Shown: positions 27,394 through 39,402 of the stretch, one piece after another
How the letters are laid out: each line of letters starts with the position of its first letter
Position numbering within the stretch: the first letter of the stretch is position 1
Assembly (NCBI GenBank): GCA_021773115.1
Contig: JAJFKS010000001.1
Coordinates: 1-48,561 of the forward strand
Origin: Woeseiaceae bacterium
GTDB lineage: Bacteria > Pseudomonadota > Gammaproteobacteria > Steroidobacterales > Woeseiaceae
Reading direction: 5' to 3'
DNA: 48,561 bases
Program-made: the position numbers and the translations under genes
Notes under the pieces: model-generated
Seen by the model: only the letters and a program-made list of their open reading frames with translations
Database searches by the model: none
Told to the model about the DNA's origin: nothing

Positions 27394-28764
27394 TTGATTG
27401 CGGTAAAGATGGCGTTGGGCATTGTCGTCCTGCTATCGAGCGCATGTAGCCAGACGGCTATCGCACCCGAGACGAGTACTCCGAGTATTCCTCCCGAGTG
27501 GCAACGCGGCGGCGACGGTGGCATTCCGAGCAGCAACTGGCTGATGGATTTTAATAACGAGAAACTCACGGCCCTGGTTGCTGAGGCGATTGCGAATAAT
27601 TATTCCTTGCATGAAGAGCGTGCACAGCTGGCCCAAGCCGAACAATTGGTCGTTGTGAGTCGAGCGAATCGTTTCCCATCGCTTGATCTGACGCTCGATG
27701 CGCAGCGACGCGGTGCCGGGGCCATCGGTGCGTCCACAATTGAGACCTTCGGGGCGGAACTTGGCACTCGGTGGGAGGTCGATCTCTGGGGCCGATTGAA
27801 TAAAGAGCAACAAGCGGCGCAGCTTGCTTATGCTGCGCAAGAAGTCAGCCTGCTGGCGGCGGAAAGAGATCTGGCGGCTGCGACAGCAGGCACATTCTTC
27901 GATGTCCTGGAAGCAGAGCAATTGCTCGGAGTCGCGAAGCGCCGTCTGGACAATGTCGTCGAAAGTCAGGACATCGTGGCGAGTGGCTACCGCCAGGGAC
28001 TGAACGATGCGCTCGATCTGTATTTGGCTAAGAACCAGGTCGAACGCCAGCTGGCGAGCTACGCGCAACAAGAACAATCCGTGTCTGAGGTGATAGCCGA
28101 TTTACAGCTCTTGCTGGCGCGTTACCCGGACGGGAATATGGTCGTGAGTCAGGAACTGCCATTGCTTATGGAGTCAGTGCCAGCCGGACTGCCTTCGGAG
28201 TTACTAACGCGACGCACTGACGTGCAACAGGCGTGGCTCAATTTGCTGGCAGCCGATGCTGACCTCGCGGCCTCGCACAAATCACGATTTCCGAGTTTGT
28301 CACTCGTCGCAAGTACGGGTACGGTCTCTGGCGCATTTTCAGACCTCCTGGATGGCGACAATTCGGTTTGGTCAGTCGCGAGTGGGCTGACGCAGCCGAT
28401 TTTTGAAGCTGGAAGACTGCGTGCCCTCGAAGCTCAGGCGTATGCCGAAGTACAGCGGGTTGAACAGCAATACCTGGACCTCGTTTACCGTGCGTTCGCC
28501 GATGTAGAGAACGCCATTTCCCGGTCGGAGTCATTGCAGTCGCGTTATGCGGCCTTGCTGGAAGCGGAACGAAACGCGACAGCGGCATTGAACCTGGCGC
28601 TGCAACAGTATCAACGAGGACTGGTTACATATACTACGGTGCTGGAGACTCAGCGCCAGGCCTTTGATGCCGAAACGACTGTTGTGCAGCTGAAAAATCA
28701 GTTGTTACAAAACAGAATTGCCTTGTACCTTGCACTGGGCGGCGAATTTTCGACTGCGAACTGA
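27394..28764 (+). CDS. RND efflux outer-membrane factor, NodT/TolC-like lipoprotein
   Basis: 456 residues. The N-terminus MIAVKMALGIVVLLSSACSQ is a lipoprotein-type leader (Cys18), followed by the long coiled-coil repeats of an outer-membrane channel: ALVAEAIANNYSLHEERAQL, EVDLWGRLNKEQQAA, RTDVQQAWLNLLAADADL and LTQPIFEAGRL, all standard NodT motifs. The start is TTG with AGGA at 6 bases; a TTG seven codons earlier and an ATG five codons later are alternatives. Heads a three-gene pump operon with an adaptor and an RND transporter. Confidence 0.93.
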   Translation: MIAVKMALGIVVLLSSACSQTAIAPETSTPSIPPEWQRGGDGGIPSSNWLMDFNNEKLTALVAEAIANNYSLHEERAQLAQAEQLVVVSRANRFPSLDLTLDAQRRGAGAIGASTIETFGAELGTRWEVDLWGRLNKEQQAAQLAYAAQEVSLLAAERDLAAATAGTFFDVLEAEQLLGVAKRRLDNVVESQDIVASGYRQGLNDALDLYLAKNQVERQLASYAQQEQSVSEVIADLQLLLARYPDGNMVVSQELPLLMESVPAGLPSELLTRRTDVQQAWLNLLAADADLAASHKSRFPSLSLVASTGTVSGAFSDLLDGDNSVWSVASGLTQPIFEAGRLRALEAQAYAEVQRVEQQYLDLVYRAFADVENAISRSESLQSRYAALLEAERNATAALNLALQQYQRGLVTYTTVLETQRQAFDAETTVVQLKNQLLQNRIALYLALGGEFSTAN

Positions 28765-28767
28765 GTA

Positions 28768-29997
28768 ATGAAAGTTAAAACAAGAAAAATAATACCGTTG
28801 GCAATTCTTGGAGGGCTGATACTGGTCGCCGTGGGCGTCAAATTGAATCCGCCCGAAGCACCAAAACGTAGCGACTTCGGTGGACCGCAGATGTCGGTCG
28901 AAACAAAATCCGTCGAGCAACATCCGTATACGGTGCATTTGCAGAGCTACGGAACCGTGCAACCGCGGACGCAGAGCATGTTAATTGCTCAGGTCGGCGG
29001 CCAGATTGTTTCGATTAACCCGAATGTTCGCGATGGCGGTTTTTTTGAACAAGGTGATGTTTTAGTCAGTATAGATCCGCGTGACTATGAGGCCGATGTT
29101 CGAATAGCGTCCGGGTCATTGATGGATTCCCGCCAGGCTCTCGTCGAGGCCGAAGCACGCACCGAACAGGCGCGGGAAGACTGGGCCCGCCTCGGCAATA
29201 GCGGTGAACCGAGCGACCTGGTATTGCGATTGCCGCAGCTTGAAGCCGCAAGAGCCCGGGTAACATCGGCTGAGGCGTCGTTGCAGAAGAGTCGTCTTGA
29301 TCTTGAACGAACGAAAATCGAGGCGCCTTTTGCAGGGCGGGTTCTGCGCAAGTTCGTCGATGTTGGTCAGGTCGTTTCGACGAACACCGAGCTAGCTGAA
29401 ATTTATGCAACGGACAGTGTTGAAATCCGGCTACCCATCAGAAACCGCGATCTGGCCTATATAGATTTACCGGAAGCCTATCGGTACACGGAGGCGAACG
29501 ACGGTAACGGCGCCAAAGTCGAAATTATCTCGCAGCTCGGTGATGACGCTGTATGGAATGCCGAGCTCGTGCGCACAGAAGGCGCAATAGACGAAACGGC
29601 TCGCCAACTGCACGTTATTGCGATGATCGAAAACCCGTTCGACCGGGCGGTGGGCGATCGAGTACCGTTGAAAATCGGGCAATACGTTACAGCGAAGTTG
29701 GCCGGGAAAACCCTGAGCGATGCCGTGGTAATTCCCAACAATACAATCTACCAGGGGACCTATGTCTACGTTGTGGAAGCAGGTATTTTGCAACGCCGAA
29801 ACATCGAAATTGCCTGGCAAAACGATGACGATGCGTTGGTATCCGCTGGCCTGAAAGCGGGCGACGAGTTGGTCACAACTGCCTTGGGCCAGGTGACGTC
29901 GGGAATTCGAGTATCCGTCGTCGGCGAGCCGCGCAGTCGACCTGGCGGAGTCGAAACTAAGGCAAGCGGCCGTCAGGCCAGTGAGGACGGGAATTGA
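28768..29997 (+). CDS. RND periplasmic adaptor (membrane fusion protein)
   Basis: 409 residues. One N-terminal membrane anchor (about 9-25), a lipoyl half (IAQVGGQIVSINPNVRDGGF), a helical hairpin (about 105-175), the matching lipoyl half (KIEAPFAGRVLRKFVDVGQV), then beta-barrel and membrane-proximal domains. Starts 3 bases after the outer-membrane factor gene without its own ribosome site, so it is probably translationally coupled. The stop overlaps the TTG of the RND gene. It links inner and outer pump components. Confidence 0.93.
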   Translation: MKVKTRKIIPLAILGGLILVAVGVKLNPPEAPKRSDFGGPQMSVETKSVEQHPYTVHLQSYGTVQPRTQSMLIAQVGGQIVSINPNVRDGGFFEQGDVLVSIDPRDYEADVRIASGSLMDSRQALVEAEARTEQAREDWARLGNSGEPSDLVLRLPQLEAARARVTSAEASLQKSRLDLERTKIEAPFAGRVLRKFVDVGQVVSTNTELAEIYATDSVEIRLPIRNRDLAYIDLPEAYRYTEANDGNGAKVEIISQLGDDAVWNAELVRTEGAIDETARQLHVIAMIENPFDRAVGDRVPLKIGQYVTAKLAGKTLSDAVVIPNNTIYQGTYVYVVEAGILQRRNIEIAWQNDDDALVSAGLKAGDELVTTALGQVTSGIRVSVVGEPRSRPGGVETKASGRQASEDGN

Positions 29998-32900
29998 TCG
30001 CCTGGTTTGCACGCAATTCAGTTGCCGCAAACCTGCTGATGGTGACAATCATTATTTGTGGCGTGATCGCACTTCGTGATGGCGTCAAACTCGAAGTTTT
30101 TCCACCCTCAGATCCGAACACTGTGTCAGTTTCCGTGCCACTGCGTGGCGCGACACCGGAGGATGTCGAGCTCGGCGTTGCCGTCAGAATTGAAGAAGCG
30201 ATTCAGGATCTTGAAGGTATCGAGGAAATCCGCTCGCAGTCAGTGGAGGGCAGCACGCGGGTGCAGATTGAAATCGATTCGGCATACGATCCGCGGGAAC
30301 TACTCGATGACATCAAGAGTCGTGTCGATGCCATCAATACCTTTCCGGCAGACACAGAAAAGCCGGTCATCAGCTTAAACGTCCGAAGTTTTGCCGTAAT
30401 CAGTGTGGTCGTCGCCGGCGACTACAGCGAGGACGAAATTCGAATTTACGCCGATCGAGTACGGGATGACCTCCTGAAGATCGACGGAATTACACAAGTT
30501 AGCCTGGGATCGGTTCGCCGTTACGAGATCGCTATTGAGGCCTCAGCTGACAGGTTGCGGGAATTCGACGTTACGCTTGAAGACTTGTCACGTGCCATTC
30601 GCAATAGTTCGGTAGACCTGTCGGCGGGCAACGTGCGTACCGAGGGCGGTGACGTTTTGATCCGCTCAAAGGGTCAGGCATACCGTCGCGGAGATTTTGA
30701 AACCATCGTCGTAAAAACGAATTCGGATGGCAGCATTGTGCGTGTTAGCGACATTGCGACAGTTCTGGATGGTTACGAAGAGGAATCTCTGCGAACCCGG
30801 TTTAACGGCAAGTACGCAGCATTTGTTGATGTCTCGCGTGTTGGTAGCCAGAGTACCCTGGAAATTTCTGAAAGCGTAAAAGCCTACATCGCGGAAAAAA
30901 AGGACTCAATGCCAGTCGGCATGGAACTGGATTACTGGGATGATGACTCTGAGCGTCTAAAGGATCGACTTGGGATCATGACGAGTAGCGCGATTCAGGG
31001 TGGTATTCTCGTTATCCTTTTGCTGTCCCTGTTTCTGCGGCCGGCAATCGCATTTTGGGTGTTTCTCGGCATACCGATCAGCTTCCTCGGTGCGTTCGCG
31101 TCAATGTACGTGTTTGATATCAGTCTTAATCTGATGAGTGCTTTCGGCTTTATCATCGTTCTCGGAATCGTCGTCGACGACGCCATCGTGACGGGCGAAA
31201 ACGTGTATTCGCATATGCGAACGGGTAACAGTGGTATCTCTGCCGCAATTCAGGGCACCAAAGAGGTCGCCATACCGGTGACGTTCGGCATCTTGACTAC
31301 GATCGCGGCATTTATGCCATTGGCATTTATTGAGGGCCGTCTCGGAGAGATTTTTTCCGCGATTCCGGCGGTCGTCATTCCAGTGCTGGTGTTCTCGTTA
31401 ATTGAGTCCAAATTTGTTCTGCCGTCGCACCTTAAGCACATAAAATTACACGAACATGATCAGAAGGCCAGCGGCTTTCAGGCATGGCAAAGCCGCTTCG
31501 CCGATGGCTTCGAAGCGTTTATCCTGAAGCACTACAAGCCCATTTTGAAGTTCACTTTACGTAATCGGTATTCGACAGTCGCGGCATTTATCGGCGTACT
31601 GATCATCATGATCATGCTGATATTCAGTGGCTGGACAAAGTTCGTCACTTTTCAGCGCCTCGGTGGCGATTCGGCGACCGCCACTTTGACTATGCCGGTC
31701 GGCACACCGTTTGAAGTGACCAACCGACATGCCGAGAAGATGGTTGCTGCAGCGCGTGAATTGCAAACGAAGTACACCGACCCGGATACAGGCCAAAGTA
31801 TGATTGCCAATATCCTGTCCAGTGTCGGATCATCCGGACGCAGCAACGGTTCACATCTCGCCAGAGTGCAGATTGAAACGGTTCCCCGCCAGGACCGCAC
31901 TGTCGAGATGTCAGTTGAGGATATGAATAACGAATGGCGCGCGCTAACCGGCCGGCTTCCTGGCGCGGACAGCATCAATTTCCGGGCGTCATTTTTTCGA
32001 GCCGGCGATCCGATTGACCTGCAGTTCAGTGGCAATTCTCTGGAGACACTGAGTCGTGTCGGTGATGACGTGAAAAAGCAACTTGCGACGTATCCAGGTG
32101 TTTTCGAGATTGCCGATAGTCTGTCGGACGGCAAAGAGGAACTGCAGATTGAACTCAGTCCGCAGGGGCACCTGATGGGCCTGACGCGTAGCGACATTGT
32201 TGAACAGGTTAGCCAGGCATTTAAAGGGCTGCAAGCGCAGCGGATTCAACGTGGCCGGGATGATATTCGTGTTCTGGTTCGATTCCCGATCAACGAGCGA
32301 AGTACGGTCGCATCGTTGAACGAAATGCTCATAACAGCGCCAAATGGCCGCTCGATTCCGTTGGCTAATGTTGCGGTAATCAAACCGGGCCGTGGGCCGT
32401 CGCAGATCACGCGAATTGATGGCTATCGCGTTCTTAATGTCACGGCCGATGTCGATAAGGACAGTACGAATATGGTCGTGCTGCTGGCGGACTTGCAAAA
32501 CTACGTGGATGAGTTGCTCGTCAAGTATCCGTCAATTTCCTATACGCTCGAAGGTGAACAACGTCGTCAGGCGGAAACTTTCGGCAGTCTGGGTCTGGGT
32601 ATAACAATTGTGTTGTTTGCGATTTACTGCATGCTCGCACTGCCATTGAAATCCTACGTCCAGCCACTGTTGGTAATGTCGGTGATTCCGTTCGGTGCTA
32701 TTGGAGCTGTTGTGGGACATTGGCTAATGGGGGAGACGCTCACGATATTGAGCGTGCTTGGACTGATGGCATTGACCGGGGTGGTGATCAACGACAGTCT
32801 TGTTTTGGTCGATTTTATCAATCAGCGCCACCGGCAGGCCGGCGAAGCGTTGTTGTCAGCGGTCGAGCGCGCCGGCGTCGTGCGCTTTCGCCCGGTAATG

Positions 32901-33125
32901 TTGACGTCCCTGACAACCTTCTTCGGTTTGCTGCCGTTGTTGATGGATAACTCAGTTTCTGCCCAGTTCCTGGTACCGATGGCAATTTCGCTGGGTTTTG
33001 GCATTCTGTTCGCGACGGGAATTACGCTGATTCTGATACCAACGAACATCATGATTGCCGATGACATCGCGAGATTCTTCAAAGCGAAAGCGGGTGAGAT
33101 TCGCAATGCAGTGAGTGCGGATTGA
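29994..33125 (+). CDS. RND efflux transporter, AcrB/HAE type
   Basis: 1043 residues, normal for the family: two repeats of six TM segments and large periplasmic loops. TM1 is RNSVAANLLMVTIIICGVIA, the proton-relay aspartates are in GIVVDDAIVTGENV of TM4, and the porter region has VPLRGATPEDVELGV. The start is a TTG overlapping the preceding TGA. It forms a tripartite pump with the two upstream genes, driven by the proton gradient. Substrate not evident; the N-terminal DGVKLEVFPPSDPN pattern is seen in broad-range multidrug pumps. Confidence 0.95.
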   Translation: MIAWFARNSVAANLLMVTIIICGVIALRDGVKLEVFPPSDPNTVSVSVPLRGATPEDVELGVAVRIEEAIQDLEGIEEIRSQSVEGSTRVQIEIDSAYDPRELLDDIKSRVDAINTFPADTEKPVISLNVRSFAVISVVVAGDYSEDEIRIYADRVRDDLLKIDGITQVSLGSVRRYEIAIEASADRLREFDVTLEDLSRAIRNSSVDLSAGNVRTEGGDVLIRSKGQAYRRGDFETIVVKTNSDGSIVRVSDIATVLDGYEEESLRTRFNGKYAAFVDVSRVGSQSTLEISESVKAYIAEKKDSMPVGMELDYWDDDSERLKDRLGIMTSSAIQGGILVILLLSLFLRPAIAFWVFLGIPISFLGAFASMYVFDISLNLMSAFGFIIVLGIVVDDAIVTGENVYSHMRTGNSGISAAIQGTKEVAIPVTFGILTTIAAFMPLAFIEGRLGEIFSAIPAVVIPVLVFSLIESKFVLPSHLKHIKLHEHDQKASGFQAWQSRFADGFEAFILKHYKPILKFTLRNRYSTVAAFIGVLIIMIMLIFSGWTKFVTFQRLGGDSATATLTMPVGTPFEVTNRHAEKMVAAARELQTKYTDPDTGQSMIANILSSVGSSGRSNGSHLARVQIETVPRQDRTVEMSVEDMNNEWRALTGRLPGADSINFRASFFRAGDPIDLQFSGNSLETLSRVGDDVKKQLATYPGVFEIADSLSDGKEELQIELSPQGHLMGLTRSDIVEQVSQAFKGLQAQRIQRGRDDIRVLVRFPINERSTVASLNEMLITAPNGRSIPLANVAVIKPGRGPSQITRIDGYRVLNVTADVDKDSTNMVVLLADLQNYVDELLVKYPSISYTLEGEQRRQAETFGSLGLGITIVLFAIYCMLALPLKSYVQPLLVMSVIPFGAIGAVVGHWLMGETLTILSVLGLMALTGVVINDSLVLVDFINQRHRQAGEALLSAVERAGVVRFRPVMLTSLTTFFGLLPLLMDNSVSAQFLVPMAISLGFGILFATGITLILIPTNIMIADDIARFFKAKAGEIRNAVSAD

Positions 33126-33175
33126 TAATCGCTGTAAACTGCGAGTGATTGCATAAACGAATCGGACTGAGAGTT

Positions 33176-34489
33176 ATGGCGTCAGGAAGCATCAAATCCA
33201 CGATTCTGGGATGGATTCGCAAAACGACAACGGTGAATGATAACGAAGTCGAGGCTGCAAGCCTGTCCTTCGTATTTGTGTTCATTCTTATGGCGGCTTA
33301 CTACATCTTGCGGCCAATACGCGATGCGATGGCGAGTGACTGGACGGACGCGGAAGTTAGCTTCCTGTGGACCTTGAATTTTTTCATCAGCACGGCACTG
33401 GTCGCACTATTCGGCGCAATCGTTTCCAGAATCGAGTTTAGAAAATTCGTGCCGTTCGTCTACATTGGCTTCGCAGCGAGCTTTGCGACTTTCTTCGTCG
33501 CAGTCCAATTAGCGCCGAATGCACAGCTCATCAACAAAGCGTTCTACCTTTGGGTCAGTGTGTTCGCTCTGTTTCATATCTCCGTTTTCTGGAGTTTGAT
33601 GGCGGACACTTACAACAAGGAACAGGCAGGGCGCTTGTTCGCGATTATTGCAACCGGAGCCAGTCTTGGAGCAATCGTCGGTCCATTGATCTCCGGTGTG
33701 CTGGTCGGCCGGGTCGGTATCGAAACGATGATGTTGGTTTCGGCCGTGATGTTGTTACTACCGATACCGATAATCCGGCGATTGCAGACCTTGAAGGCCA
33801 CTCGCTTGCAGAACGCCGAGCTACAGGTCGATGGCGCAAGCGTTCGCATTGGTGGCAACCCCTTCGCAGGCTTCAGGGAGTTTTTCTCCAATCCCTACTT
33901 GATGGGCATTGGCTTATTCATCATCTTGTACACCGGGATCGGTTCCTTCGTCTACCTGGAGCAGAAGAATTTATTGGCGCCCTATGAACTGGAGGCGCGC
34001 GCGACGATCTACGCATGGCGTGATGTCATTCTCAATACCCTGACCTACGCTCTGGCATTTTTCGTAACCGGTCGACTGGTGTCTCGGGCGGGGATGAAGG
34101 TCGCCTTGCCACTGATGCCACTGATGGTGATAGCGGGAATGCTGATACTCGCGTTCTCGCCGATACTCATCGTTGCAGTCGGTTTGCATATCGTCTCCAA
34201 AGCGGGCAACTACGGACTTACCAGGCCCGCTCGAGAGATGCTTTTCACGCTGGTCAGCCGCGAGAGTCGCTTTAAGACGAAACCGGTAATCGATATCGTC
34301 GCGTACCGTGGCGGCGATGTGATCATGGGATGGTTTTTCGCTGGCCTGACCCAGGGGCTCGGGCTTGGTTTGGCCGCTGTTGCTGCCGTAGGGGCCGGCA
34401 TAGCCGCTTTGTGGGCAGCGGTCGGTTTCTTTCTCGGCCGGCGTTTCGACAGCATTTCTACTGCCGTGGAGACGACTGACAAACCCTAG
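33176..34489 (+). CDS. ATP/ADP-translocase-like (NTP/NDP exchange family) MFS carrier
   Basis: 437 residues with about 11-12 TM segments. AYYILRPIRDAMASDW in TM1 and FWSLMADTYNKEQAGRLF, IIATGASLGAIVGP are typical of the TLC/Npt nucleotide-transporter family and of its relatives in free-living bacteria, which often have other or unknown substrates. The start is the ATG preceded by GAGAG. It follows the RND gene by 50 bases on the same strand, so it may belong to the same transcript. The classic energy-parasite function should not be assumed. Confidence 0.78.
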   Translation: MASGSIKSTILGWIRKTTTVNDNEVEAASLSFVFVFILMAAYYILRPIRDAMASDWTDAEVSFLWTLNFFISTALVALFGAIVSRIEFRKFVPFVYIGFAASFATFFVAVQLAPNAQLINKAFYLWVSVFALFHISVFWSLMADTYNKEQAGRLFAIIATGASLGAIVGPLISGVLVGRVGIETMMLVSAVMLLLPIPIIRRLQTLKATRLQNAELQVDGASVRIGGNPFAGFREFFSNPYLMGIGLFIILYTGIGSFVYLEQKNLLAPYELEARATIYAWRDVILNTLTYALAFFVTGRLVSRAGMKVALPLMPLMVIAGMLILAFSPILIVAVGLHIVSKAGNYGLTRPAREMLFTLVSRESRFKTKPVIDIVAYRGGDVIMGWFFAGLTQGLGLGLAAVAAVGAGIAALWAAVGFFLGRRFDSISTAVETTDKP

Positions 34490-34528
34490 CGGTCGTCGCT
34501 GATGAGTTGGACCGAAAAGCGGTAGGGC

Positions 34529-35497
34529 TCACTCACCCCGCAAAGTCGGCCGAGCCAAACCGACGGTAAGCTTTTCTCCCAGGACTTCGCGACGGAATCG
34601 AAACAGCTCTGCAGGGCGGCCGCGCCCGATCGCCGTCGTTCGGCCGATCGGCTCGACCAGGTCAGCGTTCATTACCAGGCGACGGAAATTCTGCTTGTGC
34701 AAGAGTGTTCCACTTAGCGCTTCAGCGACTTGTTGTAGTTGCAGCAAGGTAAATTCGCCCGGCAGTAGTTCAAACACAACCGGCCGGTAGGCGAGCTTGC
34801 CGCGAATTCGGCCAAGCGCTGTTGCGAGGACGCGACGATGATCGGAAATCATCGGGATGCCAACGTTGGCGGCCCCTTTAGGTACCGGTTTTCCGTCAAT
34901 CGCTCGCTGGTCTCGGCCGGACTCGAGCAGAATACCCGCGTCGTACAATAACTCCAGCCGCTCGAGTGTCAGTACCGCATCCATTTCAGCTGCTCCGGAA
35001 TTGCCGAAAGTGACGTTGATGCGTTCGTCGCGATTTCGACGTGCTGCAGGCGTTCGCGCCGTCGCGCGCCATTTCGCCAGTCGAGGTGCGATGAGTGAGT
35101 CCAGTTCCAGAGGGCGGCCACCACGCCAGTCTTCCCACGGCAGGAATTCGTACCAGTCAGCCCAGCGCGTACCCTCCAATGGCGCCTCGTCTTCACGCGT
35201 CAAGGCAACGTAGGCCACCGACAGCGTGCGTGGTCCGCCAGCAATCTCGTCGATGGTGCGAAACCGGTTTCCAAAGGTATACAACTGCTCAACATAGTAG
35301 AGATCGAGGCCCGCCTGCGCTTCGATCAGCTGCCGAAAGCCGTCTTCAGGGTTCGCATGCCGGGCGGGGACGAACGGCCCGTTAGGCAAGGACAGCTCGT
35401 CATCGCGGTCGACCACAAGAACGCGTGGCACCTCGTCGGTGACGGTGACGATGACGCCCATAAGGTCTACAACGGTGTCGGCTGGATTCCTGCTCAT
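34529..35497 (-). CDS. nrtR: NrtR-type Nudix/winged-helix regulator of NAD metabolism
   Basis: 322 residues. An N-terminal Nudix domain (about 1-135) has a broken Nudix box: the region after GPFVPARHANPEDGF reads RQLIEAQAGL instead of REUxEExGU, so hydrolysis is unlikely and sensing (ADP-ribose in known NrtR) is expected. The C-terminal winged helix carries the NrtR signature ISDHRRVLATALGRI, LLPGEFTLLQLQQVAEA, HKQNFRRLV and RGRPAELFRF. It is divergent from nadA, with two palindromes in between. Likely represses NAD biosynthesis when ADP-ribose or NAD is ample. The start has only a weak ribosome site. Confidence 0.88.
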   Translation of the reverse strand: MSRNPADTVVDLMGVIVTVTDEVPRVLVVDRDDELSLPNGPFVPARHANPEDGFRQLIEAQAGLDLYYVEQLYTFGNRFRTIDEIAGGPRTLSVAYVALTREDEAPLEGTRWADWYEFLPWEDWRGGRPLELDSLIAPRLAKWRATARTPAARRNRDERINVTFGNSGAAEMDAVLTLERLELLYDAGILLESGRDQRAIDGKPVPKGAANVGIPMISDHRRVLATALGRIRGKLAYRPVVFELLPGEFTLLQLQQVAEALSGTLLHKQNFRRLVMNADLVEPIGRTTAIGRGRPAELFRFRREVLGEKLTVGLARPTLRGE

Positions 35498-35547
35498 TGC
35501 TGTCTGCGTTGCTGGTCGACTACGGCCCCGATATTAGGGTTGATCTA

Positions 35548-35566
35548 TATGCTCTGCATGAGCATA
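35548..35566. promoter_or_regulatory. Probable NrtR operator A
   Basis: TATGCTCTGCATGAGCATA is an inverted repeat with 7-bp perfect arms (TATGCTC/GAGCATA) around a 5-base centre. It lies between the divergent nrtR and nadA starts, 42 bases before nadA. Assignment to NrtR is by position and by the nearly identical second copy. Confidence 0.7.
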
Positions 35567-35571
35567 ATATA

Positions 35572-35590
35572 TATACTCTAAACGAGCATT
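35572..35590. promoter_or_regulatory. Probable NrtR operator B
   Basis: TATACTCTAAACGAGCATT has the same CTC-N5-GAG core and spacing as operator A, with 5 of 7 arm pairs. Its centre is 24 bp from that of A, so two dimers could bind side by side. It lies 18 bases before the nadA start codon. Confidence 0.6.
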
Positions 35591-35607
35591 AATTGTACAG
35601 GTGAACT

Positions 35608-36630
35608 ATGTCCGCTAACAGCATTGACGAGGTAACACTTGAAAAAGTGGCGCCACTTTACGAGCGCGTCAGGAAGGTTATTCCCGAAATCGAGTGGCCG
35701 ATTCATGCGTCCTATGTCGCGGCGATTAACGAGCTCAAGAAGCAGAAGAACGCCGTTATTCTTGCACACAACTACCAGACGCCAGAGATTTTTCATTGCG
35801 TAGCGGATATCACCGGGGACTCGCTGGCTTTGGCGCAGCGTGCAGTTGATACGGACGCCGACGTGATTGTACTCGCGGGCGTTCACTTCATGGCTGAGAC
35901 AGCCAAGCTCCTGAATCCAGGCAAAACCGTGCTGATTCCTGACCTGGGTGCGGGCTGTTCGTTAGCAGAGTCAATCACTGCGGCTGATGTTCGCAGACTT
36001 CGTGAGCAATACCCGGGCGTCCCGGTGGTCACTTACGTCAACACATCGGCCGAGGTTAAAGCAGAATGCGATATCTGTTGCACGTCGGGCAATGCGGTGG
36101 CCATCGTCGAATCGCTGGGTAGCGATCGCGTGATCTTCCTGCCGGATGAATACCTCGCGGCCTACGTTGCCGAGCAGACTGACGTCGAGATCATTACCTG
36201 GAATGGACACTGCGAAGTCCACGAGCGATTTACAGCTGAGGAGCTCGAGTCGTATCGTTCAGATCACGAAGAGCTGACAATCATCGCGCATCCTGAGTGT
36301 CCCCCCGACGTACTGGCAACGGCTGACTTTGTCGGATCGACTGCGCAGATGCAGGACTACGTGCTAAACCAGCGTCCGAAGAAAGTCCTAATGGTCACCG
36401 AGTGTTCGATGAGTGACAACGTCGCGGCTGGCATTGACGATGTCGAATTCATCCGACCGTGCAATCTTTGCCCGCACATGAAAAAAATCACGCTCGCCAA
36501 TATTCTGGCGTCGCTCGAAACGCTGTCACCCGCCATTGAAATTGATCCTGCCGTAGCCAACAGGGCGCGTGCTGCGGTTGAACGAATGCTTGAGGTCGGT
36601 CGGTCGAAAATGACCGAGGTCGCGGCCTGA
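35608..36630 (+). CDS. nadA: Quinolinate synthase (NadA)
   Basis: 340 residues. It condenses iminoaspartate with dihydroxyacetone phosphate to quinolinate, using a [4Fe-4S] cluster. NadA motifs are complete: [10 protein letters not shown] (51-60), GVHFMAET (91-98), GAGCSLA with Cys117, [12 protein letters not shown] with the cluster Cys near 157/158, and [10 protein letters not shown] near 286. AGGTG precedes the ATG. First gene of an apparent NAD operon; the aspartate dehydrogenase gene follows after 76 bases. Strong match. Confidence 0.97.
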   Translation: MSANSIDEVTLEKVAPLYERVRKVIPEIEWPIHASYVAAINELKKQKNAVILAHNYQTPEIFHCVADITGDSLALAQRAVDTDADVIVLAGVHFMAETAKLLNPGKTVLIPDLGAGCSLAESITAADVRRLREQYPGVPVVTYVNTSAEVKAECDICCTSGNAVAIVESLGSDRVIFLPDEYLAAYVAEQTDVEIITWNGHCEVHERFTAEELESYRSDHEELTIIAHPECPPDVLATADFVGSTAQMQDYVLNQRPKKVLMVTECSMSDNVAAGIDDVEFIRPCNLCPHMKKITLANILASLETLSPAIEIDPAVANRARAAVERMLEVGRSKMTEVAA

Positions 36631-36706
36631 TATTTTTGCATTTGTGATAGCGTGAGGTATTGATTCGTAGCAAGATTGCGATGTCTAAACTTCAGGGGCA
36701 CGAGTG

Positions 36707-39390
<2,684 letters not shown>

Positions 39391-39402
39391 TGGGCTGAGG
39401 CG

